From assembly GCA_019459285.1 (NCBI GenBank), contig JAIBEL010000073.1:124001-188000 (forward strand): a DNA stretch of 64,000 bases, read 5' to 3'. Positions 53,068 to 61,056 of the stretch are shown here, piece after piece (position 1 is the stretch's first letter; each line of letters starts with the position of its first letter). A program made the translations under genes and the position numbers. The notes under the pieces are model-generated. The model ran no database searches, was not told the origin of the DNA, and was given only the letters and a program-made list of their open reading frames with translations. This DNA comes from Rhizobium sp. GTDB lineage: Bacteria > Pseudomonadota > Gammaproteobacteria > Burkholderiales > Thiobacillaceae.

Positions 53068-53850
53068 TTAAACGAATTTGCGGCGGCGAACCATGAAGCC
53101 GACCAGGCCCAGGCCGGCGAGCATCATGGCGTAGGTCTCGGCTTCGGGCACGGGCGCGGCTGCGGTGTAGGTCAGCACGCCGTTGCTGCCCAGCGTGAAG
53201 TAGTCAGCGTCGCCGCCGAACGCGAAGGCGGTTTCGGTCGACGTGATCGAGGCCTTGGTGTTCGTTGAGACGTGCTTGTAGAAGTCCATCGACTGGCCCA
53301 AGCCGGCAGTCAGCACGGAGGTCAGGGCCGTACCGGCCGAATCGTCCCACGAGCCGGAGGCGGCATCGCCTGTAGTTTGCACGTCGAAACCACAGGTGGT
53401 GCAGGAAGCGCCGTAGACGGTAGAGAGGGTGTTGGCTTTAACGGCCATGGCACCCAATGCGTTGTTGTTAATGCTATTGTCGACCGATTTGGTCATCAAC
53501 AAAGTGCTGCCGGCGCTGGCGCCAATGCCGGCGGAAGTACCGAACACCCCCCAGTGGATGTTGGCGGTGTTGGCGATGGTGGAGACGTAGGTCGTCCAGG
53601 CGCTGTTGCTGCTGAAGTCCCAGCTGTTATTGGCAGTGGTGTTGAAGCCCGACGCCAGACCCAGATCGAACACGGCGCTGTTAGTGGCCAGCAGGTTGGC
53701 TTCAGGCTCGTTGCCCACGCGGTCTTCGAAGACATACAGGAAGAGGCTTCCGCTGGTGCTGGTGGTCGAGGAGGTCAAGGCGTGGGCCTGGCCGGCGATG
53801 CCCATCGAAGCGATGGCGGCGGCCATCGCGAATTTCAGAGTGCGGTTCAT
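53068..53850 (-). CDS. PEP-CTERM sorting-domain protein
   Basis: A 260-residue exported protein. The signal peptide ends AHA-LTS. The body is Ser/Thr/Ala/Asn-rich with a cysteine pair (ASCTTCGF). The C-terminus is a textbook PEP-CTERM: VPEAETYAMMLAGLGLVGFMVRRRK, that is, the recognition motif, a hydrophobic helix and a basic end, for cleavage by an exosortase (not in the window). It is led by a GEMM-like riboswitch and by operator copy C, and the PstS-like gene follows in the same direction. A GGAAC-CGGA-GTTCC hairpin in the 69-bp gap has no T-run, so read-through is likely. Confidence 0.9.
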   Translation of the reverse strand: MNRTLKFAMAAAIASMGIAGQAHALTSSTTSTSGSLFLYVFEDRVGNEPEANLLATNSAVFDLGLASGFNTTANNSWDFSSNSAWTTYVSTIANTANIHWGVFGTSAGIGASAGSTLLMTKSVDNSINNNALGAMAVKANTLSTVYGASCTTCGFDVQTTGDAASGSWDDSAGTALTSVLTAGLGQSMDFYKHVSTNTKASITSTETAFAFGGDADYFTLGSNGVLTYTAAAPVPEAETYAMMLAGLGLVGFMVRRRKFV

Positions 53851-53933
53851 TAAACAAGCTCCTTTTTGGTGAGAAATCATTGGTCGGGGCAGCCCCCACG
53901 TTTGCGCGGTCGGCCCAAGAGGCCGCCCTGCCT

Positions 53934-54006
53934 GCAACCCGGCTTTCTTCGAATTTGCTGAAGACCCGTGGCTTTCCGGACCCGCCTCGCGACGGGGTTG
54001 GCGTAA
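53934..54006 (-). promoter_or_regulatory. GEMM/cyclic-di-GMP-I-like riboswitch in the PEP-CTERM leader
   Basis: On the minus strand the leader contains, in order, GCCAACC, a stem capped by the GNRA tetraloop GCGA (ACCCcGTC/GGCGGGT), the conserved block AAAGCCACGGGTCT, the small hairpin CTTC/GAAG, and AGCCGGGTT. These are the hallmark blocks of the c-di-GMP-I riboswitch. The linker between the first stem and AAAGCC is TCCGG instead of the usual ACGC, in the ligand-contact region, so binding may be altered. It lies 85-155 bp before the PEP-CTERM start codon, without a T-run after it, which would fit translational control. Confidence 0.6.
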
Positions 54007-54085
54007 CGAGAAAATCTCCTGATCCCGCTGTGCGAAACAATAGGGGGGGCGTGTTACATGTATGCAGGGTGGACCGGCCGCTGAA

Positions 54086-54103
54086 CTAATCCTTTCGGCT
54101 CAT
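54086..54103. promoter_or_regulatory. Palindromic operator copy C, degenerate left arm
   Basis: CTAATCC-TTTC-GGCTCAT: the right arm is perfect and the left matches 4 of 7. It lies upstream of the riboswitch; a TATTGT -10-like element (minus strand, 54042-54037) is about 55 bp from its centre, the same spacing as copies A and D. Confidence 0.4.
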
Positions 54104-54169
54104 GTCGCAGGCTGGTTTTCCTGTTTGGAAGTCGTTCATGAATCGTGCGTTCGCTGATCCGAATGCTGG

Positions 54170-54192
54170 AAGAAAACCCGGCTTTCGGGCTT
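54170..54192 (-). terminator. Possible terminator after the YkgJ-like gene
   Basis: On the minus strand AAGCCCG-AAAGC-CGGGTTT followed by TCTT, a 7-bp stem including one G-T pair, 76 bp after the stop of the YkgJ-like gene. Confidence 0.45.
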
Positions 54193-54267
54193 CACGGAGC
54201 GGAAGACAAGCGCCTTGGTGGCTGGCTGATCCAAGGAGTACCCGACCAATTGGCCGGATCGAAGGCA

Positions 54268-54969
54268 TCACTCCGGGTCGGCCAGGTCGCTTTCGTCGCT
54301 CATCCGTTCGGCAGCCCACTGGGTGGGCTTGTCGGGATCGGCGTAGATGCGTTGCATCAGGGTATTGATTTCGTACAGCTTCGAGTGCTTCGCCGCGCGG
54401 GTCACTTCGTGCACCGCGATTTCGACCATCTTCGGCGCCGAAAAGCGCTGCGGCATCCTGGATTTATCCAGGAAGAAGTCATGGCACGAGGCCACCGAGC
54501 GGGAAAAATAGGAGCGGCAGGCCAAGGGCCGATTTTCATAGATGGCGCAACGCTCGTCGATCAGAAACGCGCAGGGCACGCTGGCCTGGTCGCTGGTCGG
54601 CGCGGCGGCGCGGATGGATGCGACGACCCTGCCCTTCTGCTCCGCGTCCAGTTGCGCTTCGATGTGCTGGACGACGAGCACGGCTTCCTTTTCGGTGAGG
54701 ACGATGCGTTCGTCCTTGCAGCAGTAGGTGCAGCCGAGCCGGCAGGGAATGTCGCCGGCCCGGGCGGCCATCTCGCCGATTTCGGCATCGGCGACGCGCA
54801 ACAGCTCGCGGTAGCGGCCGGAGAACTCAGACGACACGGATTTCGATTGATTCCAGGTCGCATTGAGACGGCCAAGAACCTTGTCCGCGACGGTCGTTCC
54901 GCTGGCCAGCAGATCGGGACGCTGGGCAAATTCCGTTTTCAGCCAGACCTTGGTATTGGGTACGCGCAT
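54268..54969 (-). CDS. YkgJ-family cysteine-cluster protein
   Basis: A 233-residue cytoplasmic protein with the CxxCxxCC-type cluster: CRLGCTYCC at about residues 76-84, and further conserved cysteines in VPCAFLIDERCAIYENRPLACRSYFSRSVASC. The cysteines likely bind a metal or Fe-S cluster. The molecular function of the family is unknown. It has its own upstream region with the perfect operator copy D, in the gap behind epsA. Confidence 0.85.
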   Translation of the reverse strand: MRVPNTKVWLKTEFAQRPDLLASGTTVADKVLGRLNATWNQSKSVSSEFSGRYRELLRVADAEIGEMAARAGDIPCRLGCTYCCKDERIVLTEKEAVLVVQHIEAQLDAEQKGRVVASIRAAAPTSDQASVPCAFLIDERCAIYENRPLACRSYFSRSVASCHDFFLDKSRMPQRFSAPKMVEIAVHEVTRAAKHSKLYEINTLMQRIYADPDKPTQWAAERMSDESDLADPE

Positions 54970-55094
54970 GGGAATTTCTCTTTATCAGGAAAGGGCGGCC
55001 CTAGGCAGGCACACCGATGGTCCCTGTTGATTTGGCAAACTCGCTGTCACTTTAAGACGAGGAGATGACATGGAGTGGGATCCTGCGACGTGGA

Positions 55095-55116
55095 ATATGA
55101 GCCGAACGGCTCATAT
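55095..55116. promoter_or_regulatory. Palindromic operator copy D (perfect 22-bp palindrome)
   Basis: ATATGAGCC-GAAC-GGCTCATAT, perfect 9-bp arms, 126 bp before the YkgJ-like gene start and 17 bp past the epsA stop. A TTAAAG -10-like element (minus strand, 55055-55050) is about 52 bp from the centre. Confidence 0.65.
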
Positions 55117-55132
55117 GCGAGCTCGACGTTCT

Positions 55133-55912
55133 TCATTTCCCGTCGCCCCGAACGCCGTGGGCATGCAGCAGCCCAAGCGCAATGGCCTTGGCGACCGCCT
55201 GGCCGCGTGTGCGGACGACCAGTTTCTTCATGGCGTGGCGCAGGTGGTTTTTGACGGTGAGCATGGACAGGCCGAGGATGTCGGCGATTTCGTCGTTGGT
55301 CTTGCCGTCGCGTACCCAGGTCAGCACCTCGACCTCGCGCGCGGTGATGAGCCCGGCAGGCCGTCGGCTGAGCGTGCCGGTGCGCGATTCATGGGACAAC
55401 ATGCGGGCCAGGGTGGCGAGCAGGTGCGGCAGCAGGATGTCGAGATACAGTTCGAGCCGGCTGTCGAACGGCACCCGCACGCGCGAGAAACTGGCGTAGC
55501 CCTTGATCTGGCCGTTGGTCCAGCCCATGCCGTGAAAGGCGACATTCTTCAGTTCGAGGTCGGTCAGGCGAGCCGTCCAGTTGCCGCTGTCTTCGTGCTG
55601 CCCGGCGATCAGGCGCGGTTCGCCGCAGGCCTGCCATTCCTGTGCCAGCTGGCTGATCAGACCATCGCCCGGGTGAATCACACGGTGATAGTGGTCGTCC
55701 TTGAAATAGCGGCAGGCGGTAAAGCGCTGGTGCAGCAGGTAGCCGCTCTCGTCCGCCACGCCGCACAGCAGGATTTCGTGCGGGATGAGCGACTGCACCG
55801 GGCCATGGATCCAGCTGAAAAAATGATGGCGCAACGTGACCCGCCGCGAGGCGAGCAGGATGCGCGCCAGATGGCCGCACTCTTCGTCGGTCAGTTCGTT
55901 GGTATTGTGCAT
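55133..55912 (-). CDS. epsA: EpsA-type LuxR-family transcriptional regulator
   Basis: A 259-residue protein with an N-terminal sensory domain (residues about 1-180) and a C-terminal LuxR-type helix-turn-helix (about 190-250; LITAREVEVLTWVRDGKTNDEIADILGLSMLTVKNHLRHAMKKL in sections). It matches the exosortase-B/PEP-CTERM-associated regulator EpsA. The ATG at 55912 follows a GGGGAG ribosome site; the frame extends upstream without support. It is divergent from the EAL-CBS-GGDEF gene and sits among four copies of a palindrome with the dimensions of a LuxR-type binding site. Inferred: it controls the PEP-CTERM, PstS-like, TPS and ExbB operons. Confidence 0.88.
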   Translation of the reverse strand: MHNTNELTDEECGHLARILLASRRVTLRHHFFSWIHGPVQSLIPHEILLCGVADESGYLLHQRFTACRYFKDDHYHRVIHPGDGLISQLAQEWQACGEPRLIAGQHEDSGNWTARLTDLELKNVAFHGMGWTNGQIKGYASFSRVRVPFDSRLELYLDILLPHLLATLARMLSHESRTGTLSRRPAGLITAREVEVLTWVRDGKTNDEIADILGLSMLTVKNHLRHAMKKLVVRTRGQAVAKAIALGLLHAHGVRGDGK

Positions 55913-56108
55913 GGACTCCCCTGTTGCGAGCAGAGAATAGGCACGCGCCATGACAAGGGCATGAAGTTTTTTTGACGCCAGGAACCTTACGCCGCCTCGC
56001 ACAGTCTTGCGCCCCCCGCGACCTCATTCCCACCCTGCCCTGGCTTCACACGCGCGTAACGCACACCACTTATCGTCGAGGGCCGACTTCCCCTTATGTC
56101 CCCACTTT

Positions 56109-57950
56109 ATGAGCCACGACGAATTACGCGTGCATCTGGTACACATCCTGGACAACGCACGGCTGATGACCCTGCTGCAACCGGTGCTCGACCTCGCCAA
56201 CGGACGTGTGATGGGATACGAAGCCCTATCGCGGGGGCCGTCGAACAGCCCGCTGCACGCTCCGCAAGCGATGTTCCGCGTGGCCGAACAGTATGGCCTG
56301 CTGACCGCGCTGGACTGGGCCTGCGTCCATACCTCCCTGAAGACGTTTGCGCACTTGAAGCTGCCGGGACGGCTGTTCGTGAACCTGTCGCCCGGCAGCC
56401 TGCTGGACGCGACGTTTGCACCGGAAGCGGTGCTGGCGGCGTTGTCGGATGTCGGCCTGTCCAGCAGCCAGGTGGTGATCGAAATCACCGAGAATGCGAC
56501 CGCGCTGGATTACGCCTTTCTGCGCAAAGCGGTTGCCGGCTTGCGCGCGATCGGCATCGAGGTGGCCATGGACGACCTCGGCGAAGGCTTTTCCAGCCTG
56601 CGGCTGTGGTCCGAACTGAAGCCTGCCTTCGTCAAGATCGACAAGCATTTCATCGCCGGGATCCACCAGGACCCCCACAAGATCCAGTTCGTGCGATCGA
56701 TCAGGATGCTGGCCGAGGGTGCGCATTCCTGCGTGATTGCCGAAGGCGTGGAAAGCCCGTCCGAACTGGCCGTGTTGAAGGATCTAGGCATCCGCTACGC
56801 CCAGGGCTACCTGATCGGACGCCCTTCGCCGGTACCGATCCGGCTGCTGTCACGCGAGGTGGAAGCCTGCCTGCAATCCGGCATCGTCAGTGTCTTTCCC
56901 ATACTGCAGGCGCGCGACGGCCTGCACGTATCGGCCGACAGACTCGTGGTGTCCGCTCCCTCCGTCAATCCCCACACGCCCAGCGAGGAGGTGCTCGAGT
57001 TGATGATGCAATATCCCGAACTGCATGCCGTTGCCGTGGTGGACAATGAGATACCCGTCGGCATCATTCACCGCCCCGCCCTGCTCGACCGCTTCATCGG
57101 GCTATACGGCCGCGAGCTCCACGGCCGCAAACCGTGTTGCGACATGATGGACACCGACCCGCTCATCGTCGACAAGGCCACGCGCATGACCGAACTGTCC
57201 GAACTGGTCGTCAAGAAAGGCAAGGCCGCCTTTACCCAGGGCTTCATCATCACGACCGAGGGACGCTATCTGGGACTGGGATCCGGCTTCGACCTGATGC
57301 GCGAAGTCACCGAAATGCAGATCGTCGCCGCACGTTATGCCAATCCGCTCTCCGGGTTGCCTGGCAACGTTCCGATCCAGGAACACCTCGAGCGCCTGCT
57401 TGTCAACGAACAGACTTTCGTCACGGCCTATTTCGACCTCGATCAGTTCAAACCCTACAACGACGTCTACGGGTTCCGCCGCGGCGACGACATCATCCAG
57501 CTGCTGGCGCGCATCCTGCGCGACAGCTGCAACCCGGAACTCGATTTTGTCGGTCACATCGGCGGCGACGATTTTGTCGTGCTGTTCCAGAGCCTCGACT
57601 GGGAGATCCGCTGCCACGGCATGCTGGCCCGCTTCGATCGCGAATGCCGGGCCCTGTTCAATCCCGAGCATGTGGAGGCGGGCGGCTACCGCAGCGAAGA
57701 CCGGCGCGGCGTCATGGCCTTTCATGCCCTGGTGACCCTGTCCATTGGCGCCGTGCTGGTCGATCCGAGCAATTACCACCATTACCAGGAGGTGGCACGT
57801 GCCGCCTCCGAAGCCAAGCGCATGGCCAAACGTATCGACGGCAGCAGCCTGTTCATCGACCAGCGTCGCATGCCCTTCGGCCGGCGGCTGGTGACGGAAA
57901 CGCCTGCTGCCGGAACCAGCACGGCGTCGGAAGAGTTGACGTCCGCCTGA
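56109..57950 (+). CDS. EAL-CBS-CBS-GGDEF c-di-GMP signalling protein
   Basis: A 613-residue soluble protein. The EAL domain (about residues 5-255) has the catalytic set: EALSR, NLSPGS, IEITENA, DDLGEGFSSL, KIDKHF, EGVES and QGYLIGRP, so phosphodiesterase activity is likely. Two CBS motifs (about 285-410) probably bind an adenine nucleotide. The C-terminal GGDEF domain (about 420-590) has GGDDF instead of GGDEF, with FDLDQFKPYND and RRGDD conserved. Which activity wins is unknown. It is divergent from epsA across 197 bp and near a c-di-GMP-type riboswitch. Confidence 0.9.
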   Translation: MSHDELRVHLVHILDNARLMTLLQPVLDLANGRVMGYEALSRGPSNSPLHAPQAMFRVAEQYGLLTALDWACVHTSLKTFAHLKLPGRLFVNLSPGSLLDATFAPEAVLAALSDVGLSSSQVVIEITENATALDYAFLRKAVAGLRAIGIEVAMDDLGEGFSSLRLWSELKPAFVKIDKHFIAGIHQDPHKIQFVRSIRMLAEGAHSCVIAEGVESPSELAVLKDLGIRYAQGYLIGRPSPVPIRLLSREVEACLQSGIVSVFPILQARDGLHVSADRLVVSAPSVNPHTPSEEVLELMMQYPELHAVAVVDNEIPVGIIHRPALLDRFIGLYGRELHGRKPCCDMMDTDPLIVDKATRMTELSELVVKKGKAAFTQGFIITTEGRYLGLGSGFDLMREVTEMQIVAARYANPLSGLPGNVPIQEHLERLLVNEQTFVTAYFDLDQFKPYNDVYGFRRGDDIIQLLARILRDSCNPELDFVGHIGGDDFVVLFQSLDWEIRCHGMLARFDRECRALFNPEHVEAGGYRSEDRRGVMAFHALVTLSIGAVLVDPSNYHHYQEVARAASEAKRMAKRIDGSSLFIDQRRMPFGRRLVTETPAAGTSTASEELTSA

Positions 57951-57974
57951 ACCGGTCGACGGCGGTCACCCTTC

Positions 57975-57999
57975 AAAAAAATGCGGGCCATCAGGCCCG
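57975..57999 (-). terminator. Rho-independent terminator of the second PEP-CTERM gene
   Basis: CGGGCC-ATCA-GGCCCG (57984-57999); on the minus strand the stem exits into CATTTTTTT. It lies 76 bp after the stop of the minus-strand gene and between convergent transcription units. Confidence 0.8.
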
Positions 58000-58075
58000 T
58001 CAGGTACTACAGGAGAACATTGGAAACACCCAGTTGCAGGAAGGTAAACAGGGTGTCTTCCGGCCACACGACACG

Positions 58076-58627
58076 CTATCCTGGCCGATGCTTGGTGCGC
58101 TCCACCATCATGCCGATCAGGCCAAGACCCGCCAGTAACGTCATCCATGCCCTAGGTTCCGGCACGGGCACGGCGCTCAGGGCACCCGCATAGACACCCC
58201 CTGCAGTGCCGGCCGTGGTGCCGGTCACGACGAACTGATAGAAGCCGGGCGCGCCGATTGCGGAGGGAGACAGGATGGCGCCGAGATCCAGCGCGCCGCT
58301 GGAATCGAACGTGCTGTCGGTTCCATAAACCGTGCCGTCCGTGTCCTGCAGGGTGATCGTGAAATTGCTGATGTCGTAAACGGGCGTGCTGCCGGACCCG
58401 AATTGCAGCTTCACCTTCACGCTCGTGGCGATGGCCTCCGACGCGAAGGAGCCGATATCGAAGCTGTACACGTCGACGATGGGCGTACCCAGCCCGGGGA
58501 CGGCATGGGCGATCGAGACGTTCTGGCCGACCAGATCACCGAGATAGCCCGGGCCGACGGTCGATGCAGCGGCCGATCCCATCGAGCCCGCCAGCGCAAG
58601 CGCCAGCATGAATTGCATGCGTTTCAT
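58076..58627 (-). CDS. PEP-CTERM sorting-domain protein
   Basis: A 183-residue exported protein: signal peptide ending AAA-STV, a beta-rich body, and a C-terminal VPVPEPRAWMTLLAGLGLIGMMVERTK, which has the PEP motif, hydrophobic helix and basic tail of exosortase substrates. It contains no cysteine. It is monocistronic, with its own terminator downstream. No riboswitch or ATGAGCC palindrome is seen in its 219-bp leader, so its control differs from that of the first PEP-CTERM gene. Confidence 0.85.
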   Translation of the reverse strand: MKRMQFMLALALAGSMGSAAASTVGPGYLGDLVGQNVSIAHAVPGLGTPIVDVYSFDIGSFASEAIATSVKVKLQFGSGSTPVYDISNFTITLQDTDGTVYGTDSTFDSSGALDLGAILSPSAIGAPGFYQFVVTGTTAGTAGGVYAGALSAVPVPEPRAWMTLLAGLGLIGMMVERTKHRPG

Positions 58628-58663
58628 GAAAATTCCCCAATCGCGAAAAAAGTGCGGCTTTCC

Positions 58664-58693
58664 AACATGGATGCAGTTTCACGCATGCATGTT
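58664..58693. repeat. Imperfect inverted repeat in the PEP-CTERM leader
   Basis: AACATG-G-ATGC, 8 bases, GCAT-G-CATGTT: ten paired positions with one mismatch, 37 bp upstream of the second PEP-CTERM gene. It could be an operator or a leader hairpin. Confidence 0.3.
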
Positions 58694-58724
58694 GCAGGCA
58701 CAGACGCTCGCGTCGCTTCCGACA

Positions 58725-58740
58725 TGGCACGTTCGGGCCA
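58725..58740. promoter_or_regulatory. Short palindrome TGGCnCGTTCGnGCCA
   Basis: TGGCACGTTCGGGCCA is a near-perfect palindrome between the second PEP-CTERM gene and the small plus-strand gene. It contains a sigma-54-like -24 half but not a good -12 half. Possible operator. Confidence 0.3.
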
Positions 58741-58846
58741 ATGGCATAGGCTCCCGGGTATTCGGGCCATCGGGGCCCCATCGACTGTCATCAAGGGATC
58801 ACTTTGCCGGGCAAGGATGGGCATTCCGAACAACAAGGGGAGTGCC

Positions 58847-59086
58847 ATGGACAAGCAAGACGAGAGACTGGACAGGCAGGCCGACCGGCTGGCCGAGGAA
58901 GCCCTGCATGAACTCGGCGATGTGCCGTTCGACGAAGCTGACGACTACAGTCGGCCGTGCGATTACGCCGGGTGCTATCCCTGGCTGCCTGATATCATCG
59001 ATGCACATCCTCACGACCATACGCTCCACACCACTTTGCGCGGCCGCCCTGCGGCGGACGAGGGATTCGAGTTTCCTGTCTGGTAG
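58847..59086 (+). CDS. Small acidic hypothetical protein
   Basis: A 79-residue acidic protein starting MDKQDERLDRQADRLAEEAL, with an AAGGGGAG ribosome site at the right distance. The second half contains two cysteines and several histidines (RPCDYAGCYPW, DAHPHDHTLH), a composition that could bind a metal. No signal peptide. Family not recognised. The frame has the third-position GC bias of its neighbours. Confidence 0.55.
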   Translation: MDKQDERLDRQADRLAEEALHELGDVPFDEADDYSRPCDYAGCYPWLPDIIDAHPHDHTLHTTLRGRPAADEGFEFPVW

Positions 59087-59273
59087 CGCACCGCTTGCTC
59101 GGCCGACAAAGAAGCTTCATCCTGTAGCGTGCGGGTGAGGCAAGCAGCCTCGGATGTTCCGGGAATGAAGCGTTCAAACCGGCAGCCGGGCGCATCTGGC
59201 CAAAACGGGGTGGGATATGTCATCCTGCGCGTGTCGTTTGTCTATCGCCTCGATCACGCGCGGGAGTCGAACC

Positions 59274-59801
59274 ATGCCCTATTCCCTTTTCCTTTCAATC
59301 GCTGTTGCAGCCGTCTGGCTGGCTGCGTGCACGGCCACCCCGCGTCCGCTCGAGACCGTACCGTCGGTTGATCTCGATCGCTATTACGGCAGATGGTATG
59401 AGATCGCACGGCTCCCGAACCGGTTTCAGGCAATGTGCGTGTCGGATACCCAGGCAACGTATCGTCCGGACGGAAATACTGTCGCCGTGCTGAACCAGTG
59501 CCGGACCGCAACCGGCCTCGAGCAGGCCAAGGGTATCGCCAAGGTCGTGGCAGGCAGCCGGGGCGCCCGGCTGAAGGTGAGCTTCTTTCGCCCCTTCTAT
59601 GGCGACTACTGGATTCTGGATCTCGACCCGGACTATCGGTGGGTGCTGGTGGGTGAACCGGGCCGTCAATACGCATGGATCCTGGCGCGCGAGCCGAAGC
59701 TCGACGCGGCGACGCTGACGGCCCTGCTTGCGCGAGCAGCCGAACTCGGCTTCGACCGGCAGGCCTTCATCTTGACCCCGCACACCCCCGCGATGCGCTG
59801 A
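59274..59801 (+). CDS. blc: Outer-membrane lipoprotein lipocalin (Blc-like)
   Basis: A 175-residue lipocalin. The lipobox LAAC places the lipidated cysteine at residue 19. The family signature RYYGRWYEIARLPNRF and the WVLVGEPGRQYAWIL strands are clear, and length matches bacterial Blc. It binds hydrophobic ligands such as lysophospholipids at the outer membrane. It is followed after 10 bp by the macro-domain gene, so both are probably one unit. Confidence 0.92.
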   Translation: MPYSLFLSIAVAAVWLAACTATPRPLETVPSVDLDRYYGRWYEIARLPNRFQAMCVSDTQATYRPDGNTVAVLNQCRTATGLEQAKGIAKVVAGSRGARLKVSFFRPFYGDYWILDLDPDYRWVLVGEPGRQYAWILAREPKLDAATLTALLARAAELGFDRQAFILTPHTPAMR

Positions 59802-59811
59802 CGCCAGGACC

Positions 59812-60330
59812 ATGCCCGCCACCCTTCACGTCATCCAGGCCGACATCACCACGCTCGCGCTGGATGCCATCGTCAACGCAGCCAATCCGTCGCTGCTCGG
59901 CGGCAGCGGCGTCGATGGGGCGATCCATCGTGCGGCCGGGCCGGAGCTGCTGGCGGAATGCCGGTTGTTGGGTGCCTGCCCGACCGGCGACGCCAAACTC
60001 ACAAAAGGCTATCGCTTGCCGGCCCGCTTCGTGATCCATACCGTCGGTCCGGTGTGGCATGGCGGCGACCAGGGAGAGTCCGACCTCCTGGCATCGTGCT
60101 ACCGGCGCACCATCAAGGTCGCGGCACAACATGGCATCCGTACGCTCGCATTTCCCTGCATCAGCACGGGCGCCTACGGCTACCCGGTCGAGTCCGCCGC
60201 GCGGATCGCCATTGCCACGGTTCGCGCGGCCACGCACGTCTTCACCGACATGCAGGACATCTTCTTTTGCTGTCATTCCGATGCGGATAGGGACGTCTAT
60301 GCAAGGCTGCTCGGCCAAACGGCCGCCTAG
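59812..60330 (+). CDS. ymdB: Macro-domain O-acetyl-ADP-ribose deacetylase
   Basis: A 172-residue stand-alone macro domain of the YmdB/MacroD type. The binding and catalytic loops are DAIVNAANPSLLGGSGVDGAIH and CISTGAYGYP. It removes acetyl from O-acetyl-ADP-ribose and may remove ADP-ribose from proteins or modulate RNase III as in E. coli. It lies 10 bp after the lipocalin gene. Confidence 0.92.
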   Translation: MPATLHVIQADITTLALDAIVNAANPSLLGGSGVDGAIHRAAGPELLAECRLLGACPTGDAKLTKGYRLPARFVIHTVGPVWHGGDQGESDLLASCYRRTIKVAAQHGIRTLAFPCISTGAYGYPVESAARIAIATVRAATHVFTDMQDIFFCCHSDADRDVYARLLGQTAA

Positions 60331-60423
60331 CCCCGGGTATCCCGATCGAAAGCGCAATCACCGGCTGGAATCCGCTTTTTCACACCCGGCCATGTCAAAC
60401 CTGATGCCACCCGAGAAGAACTG

Positions 60424-61056
60424 ATGGACCTGGTTCTAATCCATGGAATGGGGACGACACCCGTTTCCATGATGCTGTTGCGCCGACGCTTGAGGCAGGC
60501 CGGGCACAACCCGATTCTGTTTGGCTATTACCCGACTTTTGAAGGCCTGCAGCATGCTACCGCCCGCCTGGTGAAGCTGATCGATCGCCAGATCGACACC
60601 CGGCACTATGCCCTGGTCGGCCACTCCCTCGGAACCGTCATCATCAGGACAGCGCTTGGCCATCTGGAAAACCGGACGCCATCCGTCTGCTTCTTTCTGG
60701 CACCGCCGATGGTTGCCTGCAAGGCCGCCAAATTCTTTTCCCGGATCTGGCTCTACAAGCTTCTGACGGGCGAGATGGGTCAATTGCTGGCAGTAGACGC
60801 CTTCATGGCGAGTCTGCCCATGCCCCAGGTTCCTACCCGGATCTATGCCGGCGTCGGTGGCTTGCGCAACTCATGGCTGCCTTTCGGCATGGAAGCCAAT
60901 GATTTCATTCTCAGCGTGTCGGAAGCCACGGGCCGTTTCGAAGCGGAAGCCCTCAAAGTGCCCTCCAGCCATACCTACATCATGAACTCGAAGCTGGTCT
61001 TCAACGACATGGCGAAGACCCTCGAGGCGATTGCCAGAACGGCGCCCCAGCATTGA
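60424..61056 (+). CDS. Alpha/beta hydrolase
   Basis: A 210-residue lipase-like alpha/beta hydrolase. The oxyanion-hole motif is LIHGMGTTP, the nucleophile elbow GHSLG (serine at about residue 69), the acid probably aspartate in ANDFILSVSEA and the histidine in PSSHTYIM. No signal peptide, so cytoplasmic. Substrate unknown. It stands 93 bp after the macro-domain gene. Confidence 0.85.
   Translation: MDLVLIHGMGTTPVSMMLLRRRLRQAGHNPILFGYYPTFEGLQHATARLVKLIDRQIDTRHYALVGHSLGTVIIRTALGHLENRTPSVCFFLAPPMVACKAAKFFSRIWLYKLLTGEMGQLLAVDAFMASLPMPQVPTRIYAGVGGLRNSWLPFGMEANDFILSVSEATGRFEAEALKVPSSHTYIMNSKLVFNDMAKTLEAIARTAPQH

Noticed and set aside
56109-56115. ATGAGCC at the EAL-CBS-GGDEF start codon
   Set aside because: It is the start codon plus the next codons; no right arm follows.
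58725-58740. Sigma-54 promoter ahead of the small plus-strand gene
   Set aside because: TGGCACG fits the -24 element, but the -12 position reads CC instead of the essential GC at ten-base spacing. Kept only as a short palindrome.
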